A DNA stretch of 64,000 bases from Methylomonas sp. (GTDB lineage: Bacteria > Pseudomonadota > Gammaproteobacteria > Methylococcales > Methylomonadaceae), in contig JALSLW010000080.1 of assembly GCA_026988155.1 (NCBI GenBank), positions 27,063 through 91,062 of the forward strand. Reading direction: 5' to 3'. Of this stretch, positions 9,492 through 18,933 are shown one piece after another. Made by a program: the position numbers and the translations under genes. The notes beneath the pieces were generated by a model, which was not told the origin of the DNA, ran no database searches, and saw only the letters and a program-made list of their open reading frames with translations. Each line of letters begins with the position of its first letter. Position 1 is the stretch's first letter.

Positions 9492-9873
9492 CATAAACTA
9501 TGGTTTATGCCGACAAGAAAACTGGCGCCTACTTTTGTAATTTAGAATGAGTACAAGTTCTTGAACTGCCTACTTTTTTTATCCGTCTTCTGCGCTGTAT
9601 AACTAGCTGTCTGGCCCATTACGCGTACAATTTATCTGTCTTGGCAATAGTTCTTGTATTACTCTGCCTGGTCACATCCATATATTGATGGCCGAATACC
9701 AATAAAAAGCCTGCACCAGCTGTCCAAGTTATTCTGTGTGCGTTCCATTAATTTCTTATTCATAAATGAGAAATTGAACCCTATATAGAATAAAATAAAT
9801 CTTGGCAGATTCTTCAGAGCTTCTTTTTGTTGCTTAAAAATCTAATTAATCAAGTTTTTAGCTATGTAAACAA
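9492..9873. other. Gene-free region holding a degenerate palindromic repeat
   Basis: No coding frame of substance was seen in these 382 bp. The middle is occupied by an old copy of the palindromic repeat family (see 9548-9746). The last 100 bases are AT-rich and should contain the promoter of the large sensor gene, but no clear -35/-10 pair was chosen. Confidence 0.6.
9548..9746. repeat. Degenerate copy of palindromic MITE-like repeat
   Basis: The left arm TTTTTTTATCCGTCTTC at 9574-9590 and the right arm GCCGAATACCAATAAAAAG at 9691-9709 are rough inverted repeats. They match the core arms of the 163-bp elements at 27.7 and 58.2 kb. The right flank (GTCCAAGTTATTCTG... to about 9746) matches the copy at 18.9-19.1 kb closely, with a scattering of substitutions. 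The outer boundaries are approximate because the left end is eroded. Confidence 0.6.
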
Positions 9874-12800
9874 ATGCTGACAAAATATAAGTATTTTGCT
9901 ATTAATAGGCCATTGATTTTAGTTTGCTGTCTTGAAGGGGTTATGCCACTAACATTGTTTCTCAAACTTGGCGTATTGTTTTTTTGTTTATCCGGCACAT
10001 CTTTTTCTGTTGAAAAAAGCAAAGATGTAAGTGAACTTGAAACAGTACGTCTGCAGTTAAAAGGTTTTCATACCTTTCAGTTTGCTGGCTATTATGCCGC
10101 TAAAGAGCAGGGTTTCTATGAAGAAGAAGGCCTAAATGTTCATATTCTTGAACGAAACCCAAAATTAAGTGTTGTCAACCAAGTTGTTTCCAATGAGGTT
10201 CAATATGGGGTTGAGGATATGGGCATCATCACTGAGTATGCTAATGGGGCTCCCATTAGTGTTTTGGCTGCAATATTTCAGCGCAGCTCTGTTGTTTTTA
10301 TCAGTAAACAGTCTTCAGGTGTTGACTCTCCGAAAGATTTCATTGGCAAACGCATCATGATGAACTATGCAGAGGCTGATAATCTGGCACTGCGTATACT
10401 GCTGAGTGACAATGGATTATCTGAAGATGCATATACTCTCATCCCTCATTCATTTGGCTATCAGGCGCTTATTGATGATAAAACAGATGTTATTGCATCT
10501 CATTTAACAGACCAGTATTTTTTCTTTAAAAGAAATAATTTAAAGATAAATGTTATTGATCCTCAAAACTATGGGGTTGATTTTTATGGCGATATTTTAT
10601 TTACCAGTCGGTCTGAGCTAACTGACCATCCAATCCGTGCCGAATGTTTTAGACGAGCATCTTTAAAAGGCTGGCAATATGCCTTGGATCACCCGAAAGA
10701 AATTATTCGGCTTATCAGCTCAAAATATAATGCCAGCTCAAGTCTTGATCAGTTGCGTCTTGAGGCGAAGGTAATTCGAAATCAGATTATGCCAGATGCT
10801 ATTCCTCTGGGGACGGTCGATGAAATACGTTTGCGAAAGGTATCTGATTTGATTGCAAAAGTAAAGTTTTCTAGATATTTAACAGATTCGGAGCTTCATG
10901 AGTTTATTTTTGATCAGCCTCGGCCCGGTAGCTTTTCGATTAAAGACCAAAACTGGTTAAAGAAAAATCCAGTTATCCGTCTGGGCATAGATCAAAACTT
11001 TGCACCTTATGAATGGTTAAATAATGAAGGTGAATATACAGGCATTACTATTGATTATATCAGGCTGCTGGAACAGCGATTAGGCGTTAAATTTGACTTT
11101 ATTAAGGATAAAAAGTCTTGGCCTGAGCTATTGGATGCAGCCAAAAATAATGAGCTGGATATGTTATTTAGCCTTATAAAAACACCAAAGCGATCAGAAT
11201 ATTTAAATTTTACTTCACCTTATTTTATTAGCCCCGTCACCATTATTAGCGGGCAGGCCCAAGGGTATATAGGATCTTTGAAACGGCTAAATGGAAAGCT
11301 GGTTGCCATTCAGAACAATCACTCTGCAGAAGAGCTGCTGGCTCTGCACTACCCTGAAATTTCCGTTATATTGACTGATAGTATAAAAGAGGCATTGCAG
11401 TTGGTGGCACAAGGCGAAGCACATGCTTATATTGGAGATGCTATTTCTGCTGACTATATTATGCGGCAGGAAAATAGACATAACTTAATGTTTTCTGGCC
11501 AAACAGAATATCAAAGTAAATTTCGCATTGGCGTTGTAAAAAATAATCCAGAACTGTTTTCTGTGATGAAAAAAGCACTGGCAAGTATCAGTGATAAAGA
11601 AAGAAATGAAATATCACGTCGATGGCTAGAACGTAAACCTGTTCAGGAAACAAGTTTTGATACTGCTTTTCAATTTATTGCAGTTGCATCCCCGGTATTT
11701 ATTTTGTTTTGCTGCTGGGTTTTCTGGCTGCGTAAATCAAGATTGGCAATACGGAGAAATGAAGATTATTTAAAGGCAATTTTTGATGCTGAAATGGAAA
11801 GTGTTAAAGTCATTTCTTCTGAAGGAAAGCTGATGCAGATTAATCCGGCAGGACTGGCGTTGCTGGATTATCAAGATAAGCCTTCAGAAATAATTGGACA
11901 AAAGTATCAGCAATGGGTTGTGCTTGAAGACCGTCTAGCTTATCTAAAAATGAATAAGCGTGTTCAGCAAGGTGAATCGGCAGAGCTAATTTACCAAATT
12001 GAAAATATAAATGGCCGCCGCTGGCTGGAAACACAGGCGGTTCCTTTAGTAGATCCAGAATCAGGTAAAACTTCAATTCTTGCTGTTTCAAGGGATATTA
12101 CCGAGAAAAAAAATGCTGAAAAGCAAATTTGGAAACATGCCAATTTTGATTCCTTGACGGATTTGCCGAATAGGAGAATGTTTCATGATCACCTGGTACA
12201 AGAAATAAAAGCTTCTCATAGAAACTCATTGTCATTAGCGCTGCTGTTTCTTGATCTCGATCATTTCAAGCAGATAAATGATGAATTGGGGCATCAAGTT
12301 GGTGATCTTCTATTGAAAGATGTAGCCGCCAGGGTTGTTTCCTGTGTCAGAGAATCTGATATTGTTTCTCGATTAAGCGGCGATGAATTTACGGTGATTT
12401 TATCTGAACTAGAACATAAAAAATCTGCGGAGCATATCGTTAATAAAATTCTTCATGCTCTTAAAAAGCCCTTTATGCTGGGTGATGAAAATGCTTATAT
12501 ATCCGTCAGCATAGGTATTGCATTTTATCCCGAAGATGCAGAAGACAGCCAAAAGCTAATTCAAAAGGCCGATATGGCAATGTATTCTGCCAAAGAGATG
12601 GGACGTAACCGGTTTAGCTATTTTACTCAATCTATGCAAGATGCCGCACTGTATAGGCTGCAGATGCTCAAAGACCTGCATGTAGCTCTTCGGGAAGACC
12701 AGTTTCAACTGCGATACCAGCCCATTGTTGAATTATCTACAGGTAGAATACATAAGGTTGAGGCTCTGTTGAGCTGGAACCACCCAACACGGGGACAAGT

Positions 12801-13431
12801 CAATACCGAAGAGTTTATTCGGCTTGCTGAGGATTCTGGGCTTATAAAAAAAATTGGTGACTGGGTGTTTGAGGAAGCAATCAGAAAACTTAGCCTATGG
12901 CAGCAAACATATGATACTGATATTCAGCTCAGTATTAATAAGTCACCTATCCAGTTTAATATGAAAAAAAGCCATTATGATTGGCTGCATCTATTAGATA
13001 AATATCATATAAATGGGGAGCAGATTGTAATTGAGATAACTGAAAGCTTATTGCTGAACAGTACAAAAAATGTACTTGAACGATTAGAAAAGTATCGTGA
13101 AAGGGGGATTCAAATTGCCGTTGATGATTTTGGCACTGGGTATTCAGCACTGTCATATTTAAATAAATTTAATTTGGATTATTTAAAAATTGACTGTTCT
13201 TTTACAGAAAATATAATAACAGACGCTAGTGCTATGGCTTTAACCGAGGCCATTACAGTGATGGCTCATAAATTGGGGCTGAAAGTTATCGCAGAGGGCA
13301 TAGAAACTGAGGAACAGCTTAAGGTTTTAAGAGCTGTGGGCTGTGAGTATGGACAAGGGTTTATATTTGATAAACCGCTGCTTGCTAAAGATTTTGAGCT
13401 AGTGCTAGAGAAAATGACCTGCAAAACTTAA
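9874..13431 (+). CDS. Two-sensor c-di-GMP protein: NMT1-like and SBP_bac_3 domains, TM, PAS, GGDEF, EAL
   Basis: Large membrane-anchored signalling protein of 1185 residues. Domain order: hydrophobic N-terminus; NMT1/THI5-like binding domain (about 50-270, with FAGYYAAKEQGFYEEEGL); amino-acid-type binding protein domain (about 368-595, RLGIDQNFAPYEW); one membrane helix (about 600-622); PAS (about 632-745); GGDEF (about 765-920, motif SGDEF near 834); EAL (about 935-1180, motif EALLSW near 963). The two outer domains would sit in the periplasm and sense small ligands, and the cytoplasmic part would make or break c-di-GMP. The SGDEF variant is often still active, so both outputs are possible. 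The in-frame ATG at 9943 follows AAGGGG and gives a better signal sequence (MPLTLFLKLGVLFFCLSG); it may be the true start. Confidence 0.88.
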   Translation: MLTKYKYFAINRPLILVCCLEGVMPLTLFLKLGVLFFCLSGTSFSVEKSKDVSELETVRLQLKGFHTFQFAGYYAAKEQGFYEEEGLNVHILERNPKLSVVNQVVSNEVQYGVEDMGIITEYANGAPISVLAAIFQRSSVVFISKQSSGVDSPKDFIGKRIMMNYAEADNLALRILLSDNGLSEDAYTLIPHSFGYQALIDDKTDVIASHLTDQYFFFKRNNLKINVIDPQNYGVDFYGDILFTSRSELTDHPIRAECFRRASLKGWQYALDHPKEIIRLISSKYNASSSLDQLRLEAKVIRNQIMPDAIPLGTVDEIRLRKVSDLIAKVKFSRYLTDSELHEFIFDQPRPGSFSIKDQNWLKKNPVIRLGIDQNFAPYEWLNNEGEYTGITIDYIRLLEQRLGVKFDFIKDKKSWPELLDAAKNNELDMLFSLIKTPKRSEYLNFTSPYFISPVTIISGQAQGYIGSLKRLNGKLVAIQNNHSAEELLALHYPEISVILTDSIKEALQLVAQGEAHAYIGDAISADYIMRQENRHNLMFSGQTEYQSKFRIGVVKNNPELFSVMKKALASISDKERNEISRRWLERKPVQETSFDTAFQFIAVASPVFILFCCWVFWLRKSRLAIRRNEDYLKAIFDAEMESVKVISSEGKLMQINPAGLALLDYQDKPSEIIGQKYQQWVVLEDRLAYLKMNKRVQQGESAELIYQIENINGRRWLETQAVPLVDPESGKTSILAVSRDITEKKNAEKQIWKHANFDSLTDLPNRRMFHDHLVQEIKASHRNSLSLALLFLDLDHFKQINDELGHQVGDLLLKDVAARVVSCVRESDIVSRLSGDEFTVILSELEHKKSAEHIVNKILHALKKPFMLGDENAYISVSIGIAFYPEDAEDSQKLIQKADMAMYSAKEMGRNRFSYFTQSMQDAALYRLQMLKDLHVALREDQFQLRYQPIVELSTGRIHKVEALLSWNHPTRGQVNTEEFIRLAEDSGLIKKIGDWVFEEAIRKLSLWQQTYDTDIQLSINKSPIQFNMKKSHYDWLHLLDKYHINGEQIVIEITESLLLNSTKNVLERLEKYRERGIQIAVDDFGTGYSALSYLNKFNLDYLKIDCSFTENIITDASAMALTEAITVMAHKLGLKVIAEGIETEEQLKVLRAVGCEYGQGFIFDKPLLAKDFELVLEKMTCKT

Positions 13432-13509
13432 GAGCAGCTCCTGCTTCTTATACCTAGGGGGGATGCGGTGAGGTAAACTTCATGGTAATAATTCAGCATC
13501 AGAAGAGAG

Positions 13510-13580
13510 TAAGGCAACTCGCAATAAATAACCCACCAATCCTACGCAATCTGGGTAGGTTATTTAATGCGCGTTACCTA
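13510..13580. mobile_element. Short (71 bp) core-less copy of the MITE-like element
   Basis: Consists only of the two outer arms of the 163-bp elements: TAAGGCAACTCGCAATAAA on the left and TTTAATGCGCGTTACCTA on the right, joined at ACCAATC/CTACGC. Compared with the 27.7 kb copy it lacks exactly the 92-bp core, whose ends carry the direct repeat AATC. TAA is found at both outer ends, as in the long copies, and could be a target duplication. It lies between the sensor gene and the radical-SAM cluster. Confidence 0.8.
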
Positions 13581-13707
13581 AAAGCATAGAGAAAAATCAG
13601 AGTATTTCTTTTCTTTTTTACCCCCTGCAAGCAAGACTATGGAGGTCAACTTTGATAAGGTGTTATTATCATGCTTAATTCTGAGGAAAACAGAATGAGG
13701 CATAAGA

Positions 13708-15357
13708 ATGATTAAACAAATTGCTCGCAAGGCTGTGCTGATTTATCCTGAATTTGATACCCAGGATACTTTCTGGAGTTATGCCACAAGTTTAAAAATG
13801 TACGCACAGGCCAGTGAGTTTGGCTTGCCAAAAAGATTGCTGCCACCTCTAGGGTTAATGGGTTTATTTAATCATCTTAAGCCCTATTACCAATCATTGT
13901 CTTTGGTTGATAAAAATATTGATCCTCGCCCCCTGAAAGAATTAATCAACGATGCTGACCATATTTTTATGGGTGGGATGCTGGCCCAGGAACAAAGCTT
14001 ATTTAAGCTTGCTACAGAAGTAAAGCTGGCGGGCAAGTTATTGATCGTTGGCGGAACTGCCGTCACAACTCAATCGCCGTTAATGGGGTTAGCAGATCAT
14101 TTAATAGAAAATGAAGCGGAAGGGGTGATTGATGAATTATTGCAAGGCTTAAGTACAGGAAAGGCAAGAAAATATTATAAAGGACATTTTGTCTTATCCG
14201 AGAATTTTTTTCAGCCAGATTATGCCTCAATCAATATGCAAAATTATATGCATATGGCGGTACAGATTAGTCGCGGCTGTCCAGAGAACTGTGAATTCTG
14301 TGATATTCCTTCCCGGTTTGGTAAAGCCTTTCGAGTTACTCCTTTTAAAAAAACGGCAGCTTCATTTCAACAAATGAAAGAACTGGGCTGGACAGGGCAG
14401 GTATTCGTTGTTGATGATAATTTTATTGCCAATCCTAGAAAAGCACTTGATGTGCTGAAAGGTCTATATAGAATAGGTGAGGATATTGGCTACCATCATC
14501 CCAAATATACAGAGTTAACTTTACGGTTGGCCGATGATTCAGCCATTATGGCAGAATTGAGGCATTGGTTCCGCAAAGCTCATTTCATTAATGGTTTCTA
14601 TGGAGTTGAGACACCGAATAGAGCTTCATTGCTAGAAACAAATAAGCGTCAAAATTTGCGAGGTCAGCGAAGTTTAGTGGATAAATTACGTTTTATTTCT
14701 GAGCAGACTGGAGCGGGTGTAATGATGGGAATGATTTACGGCTTTGACCATGATACTGATGACTCTGTGGAAGAGTTTATTGATTTTGTTAATGCCACTC
14801 ATGCGCCTATTGTAATGGCTGGGCTATTAAACGCCTTGCCTTATACAGGTCTAATGGCAAGGCTAGATGCTGAGGGCCGTTCCATTCAGATGAGCAGTGG
14901 CAATAATTCAGATGGGGTTATTAACTTTATTCCCTTTCATTTTTCAGTAAAACGGGCAGAACAGAATTATCTACGTATTTTGGAAGGTATTTACCATCCA
15001 AAGGCTTATTTTAACCGGGTACTAAGGCATCTGTCATTGATAGACCCAGATTTACAAAGCCATTATCGTTCAGGGAATAAAAACCTTAGTCTTTTAGCTA
15101 AAATTCTATCCCGGAAGCATGCTCTTGTTTATTGGCAATATTTACCTAAAGTGATGGAAGTCGCTAAAAGCCGCTGCGGTTCTAATCAATCTAGGTATGG
15201 TGCAATACTGGCAGAATATTTTTCACTCTGCGGACAATATACACATTTTGTCGCTCAAATTAATGTGCGACGAAAACAGATACTTCTACGAGAATATGCT
15301 GAAAATCAAAAGTTTTCATGGAAGGAATTACAGGCCGCAGCAAGGAAGGTTGGGTGA
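13708..15357 (+). CDS. B12-binding radical SAM protein with DUF4070-type C-terminus
   Basis: Cytoplasmic enzyme of 549 residues. The N-terminal cobalamin-binding-like Rossmann domain covers about 10-150 (PPLGLMGLF, IFMGGMLAQEQ, VGGTAVTTQSP). It lacks the DxHxxG His ligand, as is common in this subgroup. The radical SAM core starts with SRGCPENCEFCD (three Cys in CxxxCxxC, about residues 191-198) and contains the DDNF and GVETPN strands. The C-terminal part with the SSGNNSDGVINFIP stretch and YHPKAYFNRV resembles the DUF4070 region found in HpnP-like methylases. The family methylates or rearranges unactivated carbons; the substrate is unknown. The start has GAGG 8 bases upstream. The stop overlaps the next start (GTGA), so translation is coupled. 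Confidence 0.87.
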   Translation: MIKQIARKAVLIYPEFDTQDTFWSYATSLKMYAQASEFGLPKRLLPPLGLMGLFNHLKPYYQSLSLVDKNIDPRPLKELINDADHIFMGGMLAQEQSLFKLATEVKLAGKLLIVGGTAVTTQSPLMGLADHLIENEAEGVIDELLQGLSTGKARKYYKGHFVLSENFFQPDYASINMQNYMHMAVQISRGCPENCEFCDIPSRFGKAFRVTPFKKTAASFQQMKELGWTGQVFVVDDNFIANPRKALDVLKGLYRIGEDIGYHHPKYTELTLRLADDSAIMAELRHWFRKAHFINGFYGVETPNRASLLETNKRQNLRGQRSLVDKLRFISEQTGAGVMMGMIYGFDHDTDDSVEEFIDFVNATHAPIVMAGLLNALPYTGLMARLDAEGRSIQMSSGNNSDGVINFIPFHFSVKRAEQNYLRILEGIYHPKAYFNRVLRHLSLIDPDLQSHYRSGNKNLSLLAKILSRKHALVYWQYLPKVMEVAKSRCGSNQSRYGAILAEYFSLCGQYTHFVAQINVRRKQILLREYAENQKFSWKELQAAARKVG

Positions 15358-17108
15358 AATACTATATTGGCCTTTCTGTTACCTATCATGACCCCGCAAT
15401 AGCTATTGTCGATGAAAAAGGCAAGGTGCTATTTGCCGAAGCTACAGAACGCTACATGCAAAATAAGCGGGCGTTGAACTGTGTTGCAGATCCGTTGCTC
15501 AGGGTGCAAGACTTATTGGCACAATATTGCCCATCTGCTGATGAGTTTATTATTGCGATCAATTGGAGAAGAAAGCGCCCATTGTATGAAAATATAATCT
15601 CAGCATTAGGCTGTTTAACAGCTACAGGACTGACCAGAACAGGCATTAAACGGTTGCGTTCACCGCTTGAAAATTACCAGCTTCACCATATGATAGCGAG
15701 TCAGCGCAATAGTATTTCCAGTGCGGGGCTAAATTTGGCGCGTATTATTGCGGAATATTACCCCAACTGTACTGTCAGGCATGCCGATTATCAGCACCAC
15801 TTAACCCATGCAGCAACTGCTTGTTACAGCAGTTCTTTTTCTGAAGCAGCCTGTGCTGTCATTGATTCTTTTGGTGAAAAAGGCTCAATGGCGTTCTATC
15901 ATTTTAAAAATCAGCGGTTTGAGTGCCTTTATGAAACTAAAGGTACAGGAAGCCTAGGCTTTTATTATATGAAGATTACTGAACTATGTGGCTTTAACTG
16001 GCTAAAGGGAGAAGAGTGGAAAGTAATGGGCCTGGCTCCTTATGGCAAGCTTAATCCGGAGCTGTATGAGCTATTAAAATCTACTGTTACAGTGCAGGGG
16101 TTTGACTGTTTACACGATTCTAAAAACCTGTTTCTCAGTATAGACATGCTAGAGCGCTTTAAACGGCATGGTCTAAATTCTATCGAACAGGCTGCTGATT
16201 TAGCTTTTACCGGACAATATTTTTTTGCTGAATTAATGAGTAAGCTGCTACAGTATTTGCAGCAGGTAACTGGATGTAAAAATCTGGCTTTAGGCGGTGG
16301 CTGTGCATTAAATTCAGCCTTTAATGGGCAAATAAAAATAAGGACGGATTTTGAACAGATTTTTATTCCCTCTGCACCTGCTGATGATGGTACTGCACTG
16401 GGGGCCGCTTGGCTGGCTTTTCAGCAGGCACAGCCTGCGCTGCCTTTAACTGATGACAATAAACTGTTATCTCCTTATCTAGGGTCTGAGATCAATAATG
16501 CGGAGGTAGAAAGACTGATTCAAAATAATCATTGTCTGGACATACAATATTTACCTGATAGTATTTGTGAGGTTACTGCAGAACTGCTTGCAAAAGGCCA
16601 GCTGGTAGGCTGGGTACAGGGTAGGGCAGAATATGGTCCAAGGGCATTGGGCAATCGCTCTATTCTGGCAGATCCTCGACAGGCGGTAACAAAGGATATA
16701 ATTAATCAGAAAATTAAGTTTCGGGAAAGCTTTCGTCCTTTTGCTCCCTCGGTTTTACATGAGCATGCAGACAGTTTTTTTGAAAACTATCATGAATCTC
16801 CTTATATGGATAAAACCCTGAAACTGCGTGATTCCATGCAAGAACAGGTAGCGGCTGTCTGTCATATTGACGGAACAGCACGGTTGCAATCGGTTACCCA
16901 GGAGAGGAATGAACGTTTTTACAGTTTAATTAATCTTTTTTATCAGCGGACTCAGGTCCCTATGCTATTGAATACCAGCTTTAATGTGATGGGGAAACCA
17001 TTGATTCATTCATTGGATGATGCCATTTCTGTTTTTTTAACTACAGGTCTGGATGTTTTGGCTATTAATGATTATTTGATTGCTAAGCCACAAAATGAAA
17101 AAGTATAA
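15354..17108 (+). CDS. NodU/CmcH-family carbamoyltransferase
   Basis: Enzyme that would move a carbamoyl group from carbamoyl phosphate (via carbamoyl-AMP) to a hydroxyl on a sugar, antibiotic or lipid-like acceptor. The 584-residue protein has the Kae1-like N-terminal domain with the metal motif HHLTHAATA. It also has the C-terminal signature blocks GRAEYGPRALGNRSILADPR, FRESFRPFAPSVL and TSFNVMGKPLIHS. The best start is GTG 15354, which overlaps the upstream TGA (GTGA) and follows AGGAAGG; the ATG 12 codons earlier would add an atypical extension. It lies in the middle of the three overlapping genes of this cluster. Such enzymes are mostly found in natural-product or polysaccharide pathways. 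Confidence 0.9.
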   Translation: MKYYIGLSVTYHDPAIAIVDEKGKVLFAEATERYMQNKRALNCVADPLLRVQDLLAQYCPSADEFIIAINWRRKRPLYENIISALGCLTATGLTRTGIKRLRSPLENYQLHHMIASQRNSISSAGLNLARIIAEYYPNCTVRHADYQHHLTHAATACYSSSFSEAACAVIDSFGEKGSMAFYHFKNQRFECLYETKGTGSLGFYYMKITELCGFNWLKGEEWKVMGLAPYGKLNPELYELLKSTVTVQGFDCLHDSKNLFLSIDMLERFKRHGLNSIEQAADLAFTGQYFFAELMSKLLQYLQQVTGCKNLALGGGCALNSAFNGQIKIRTDFEQIFIPSAPADDGTALGAAWLAFQQAQPALPLTDDNKLLSPYLGSEINNAEVERLIQNNHCLDIQYLPDSICEVTAELLAKGQLVGWVQGRAEYGPRALGNRSILADPRQAVTKDIINQKIKFRESFRPFAPSVLHEHADSFFENYHESPYMDKTLKLRDSMQEQVAAVCHIDGTARLQSVTQERNERFYSLINLFYQRTQVPMLLNTSFNVMGKPLIHSLDDAISVFLTTGLDVLAINDYLIAKPQNEKV

Positions 17109-18933
17109 GCATGTTTTTGATCCTGAATTATCAATGCCGTTTATCCAACAATATAAGGACAGTTTTGATTGCAATTTAGATAGCCGATGGCTATTTTACC
17201 AACTAAACCAGCCATGTCATCAGCAGCACGCTATGCCTTCTGCATTTGGTTTTGTTAGAGAAGTATTAAAGGATGCAGAGCAAGTTTATTCTCCTTTGCT
17301 TATTAAAGACTATAGTTTAGATAAATTGGTTGCTTTGCAAACTTCAAGTATCGATGCTTTGTCTAAGTCTCGGCTAAACCAGAAAAATCAGTTTGAATGT
17401 ATTAGGCAAACCGCTGCGATACAGTTAACTCAACCCCATTGGCTGCAGAGCACCTTTCAAATTAACTGTAATCAGACTGAAATAGCTGTACAGCTGATGT
17501 CTATTTTTTTACAGCTGACACAGAAACAGAAAGGAAATACGGAACTAAAAAGGTTATACCACTCTCTGCTGCTTAATGAGGGGGTTAAAATGCCTGTACT
17601 ACACAGTTATGACTATAGTCATAACTGTGGAATCATCTCTGAGATAATTCAATTTGCCACAATACAGCTTGCTTTAAGTCTATTTCCCCGTGTGCTATTG
17701 CCTGAAATTCTCGGTTTTACATTAGCTTATTGTCAGTTGCCGACATTGATTGAAATCTGCTTTCCAGATCATCAATTGCCCACCCGCTTCTTTAAGAAAC
17801 GTCACCAAGTTCTAGTAAAACAATTAAAACCGATAACAAAATGTATTCAGGCGTTTCTGGATCTTTCACACCAGAAGCAACAGCAGGCTTTATGGCATAG
17901 GATACAGCACGGTTTTTGGCTTTATCAGCTGTTAATGCAGCGTTGCAGAGACAGGTTTAATCAGACATTGATACAGGAACCATCTTCCAGGCAAAATATT
18001 ACCAGACTATTTGAGCAACAAAAGCAACAGGTAAACTATGCAAAACTATCGACTAGAGAGCTTTATTACTATCTGATTAATGCGGATTTATTTCCAGATG
18101 TTTTGGCTGTTGCCAGCACTAAAGCTGACAAATGGTTGCGAATGAGTGCATTATTCAATCCACTTCCTTTTAAACATTATAGTCATCAGCAGCTTGATAC
18201 CTACATAGATGATATTTATAAAGCAGAAGTGAGTGCCTATCAGCCATTGCAAGGGAAGCCGCAAACTTCCAAAGCGGCCTATATATGGGGAATAGAGCAG
18301 ATAGCACCAATGATATTAATTGATGGATGCTGGCTGCAAAATTCTTTGGCTTTGCAACATGTCAATTCTGAGATTTGTGATATTTTGTTCAGTATTTATG
18401 CAGATGAAATAGGGAACGGTCATTTGCAAAAGAATCACTGCTACATATTTCAGCAATTGCTGAATAGCTTATCTATCAGGGTTCCGCCTATATACACTGC
18501 TGAATTTATAAAATACCCAGGATTTATTAATAGTGCTTTTGACTTGCCGGTCTATATGTTGGCTCTGTCCTATTTCCCGATAAAATTTTTGCCTGAATTA
18601 TTAGGCTTGAATATGGCGATAGAATTAAGTGGTCTGGGGAAAGATTATATGCGACTGGTCGATGAATGGAATTATTGGGGGATTGACTCCACTATAGCAG
18701 ACATTCATATTTCTATTGACAATTATGCTACAGGGCATACCTTACTGGCAAAAAAAGCGATTCAGCTTTACATGGATGATGTTTCAAAGCGAACAGGTGA
18801 TGCTAAAATGCTGGATAGACACTGGCGGCGAATTTATAGAGGCTATATTTCATTACAGTTTGTTGGTAGAAGATTTAAGCTGAGTCTTCCAATTTATTAT
18901 TTGATTAACACGTTAGGAGCGTGTACAAAATAA
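17095..18933 (+). CDS. Double heme-oxygenase-like diiron protein (iron-containing redox enzyme family)
   Basis: Protein of 612 residues from ATG 17095, which overlaps the carbamoyltransferase stop by 14 bases. The C-terminal half fits the heme-oxygenase-like diiron oxidase/oxygenase (Haem_oxygenas_2) pattern: YADEIGNG with Glu438, His448, PELLGLNMAIE (Glu about 501 and 509), and HISIDNYATGH with His538, Asp542, His548. The N-terminal half repeats the layout (SHNCGIISEIIQFATIQ, LFPRVLLPEILGFTLAYCQ) but its HxxxDxxxxxH part is missing. It is therefore likely a structural or regulatory pseudo-domain. Related enzymes oxidise or cleave amino acids and fatty acids with O2. The last residues and stop codon lie inside the left arm of a palindromic repeat. 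The substrate is unknown. Confidence 0.75.
   Translation: MKKYKHVFDPELSMPFIQQYKDSFDCNLDSRWLFYQLNQPCHQQHAMPSAFGFVREVLKDAEQVYSPLLIKDYSLDKLVALQTSSIDALSKSRLNQKNQFECIRQTAAIQLTQPHWLQSTFQINCNQTEIAVQLMSIFLQLTQKQKGNTELKRLYHSLLLNEGVKMPVLHSYDYSHNCGIISEIIQFATIQLALSLFPRVLLPEILGFTLAYCQLPTLIEICFPDHQLPTRFFKKRHQVLVKQLKPITKCIQAFLDLSHQKQQQALWHRIQHGFWLYQLLMQRCRDRFNQTLIQEPSSRQNITRLFEQQKQQVNYAKLSTRELYYYLINADLFPDVLAVASTKADKWLRMSALFNPLPFKHYSHQQLDTYIDDIYKAEVSAYQPLQGKPQTSKAAYIWGIEQIAPMILIDGCWLQNSLALQHVNSEICDILFSIYADEIGNGHLQKNHCYIFQQLLNSLSIRVPPIYTAEFIKYPGFINSAFDLPVYMLALSYFPIKFLPELLGLNMAIELSGLGKDYMRLVDEWNYWGIDSTIADIHISIDNYATGHTLLAKKAIQLYMDDVSKRTGDAKMLDRHWRRIYRGYISLQFVGRRFKLSLPIYYLINTLGACTK

Noticed and set aside
13472..13581. 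Small frame from an ATG after GAGG reading through the 71-bp repeat
   Set aside because: Most of its codons come from the repeat arms, which are open only by chance; no conservation can be argued.
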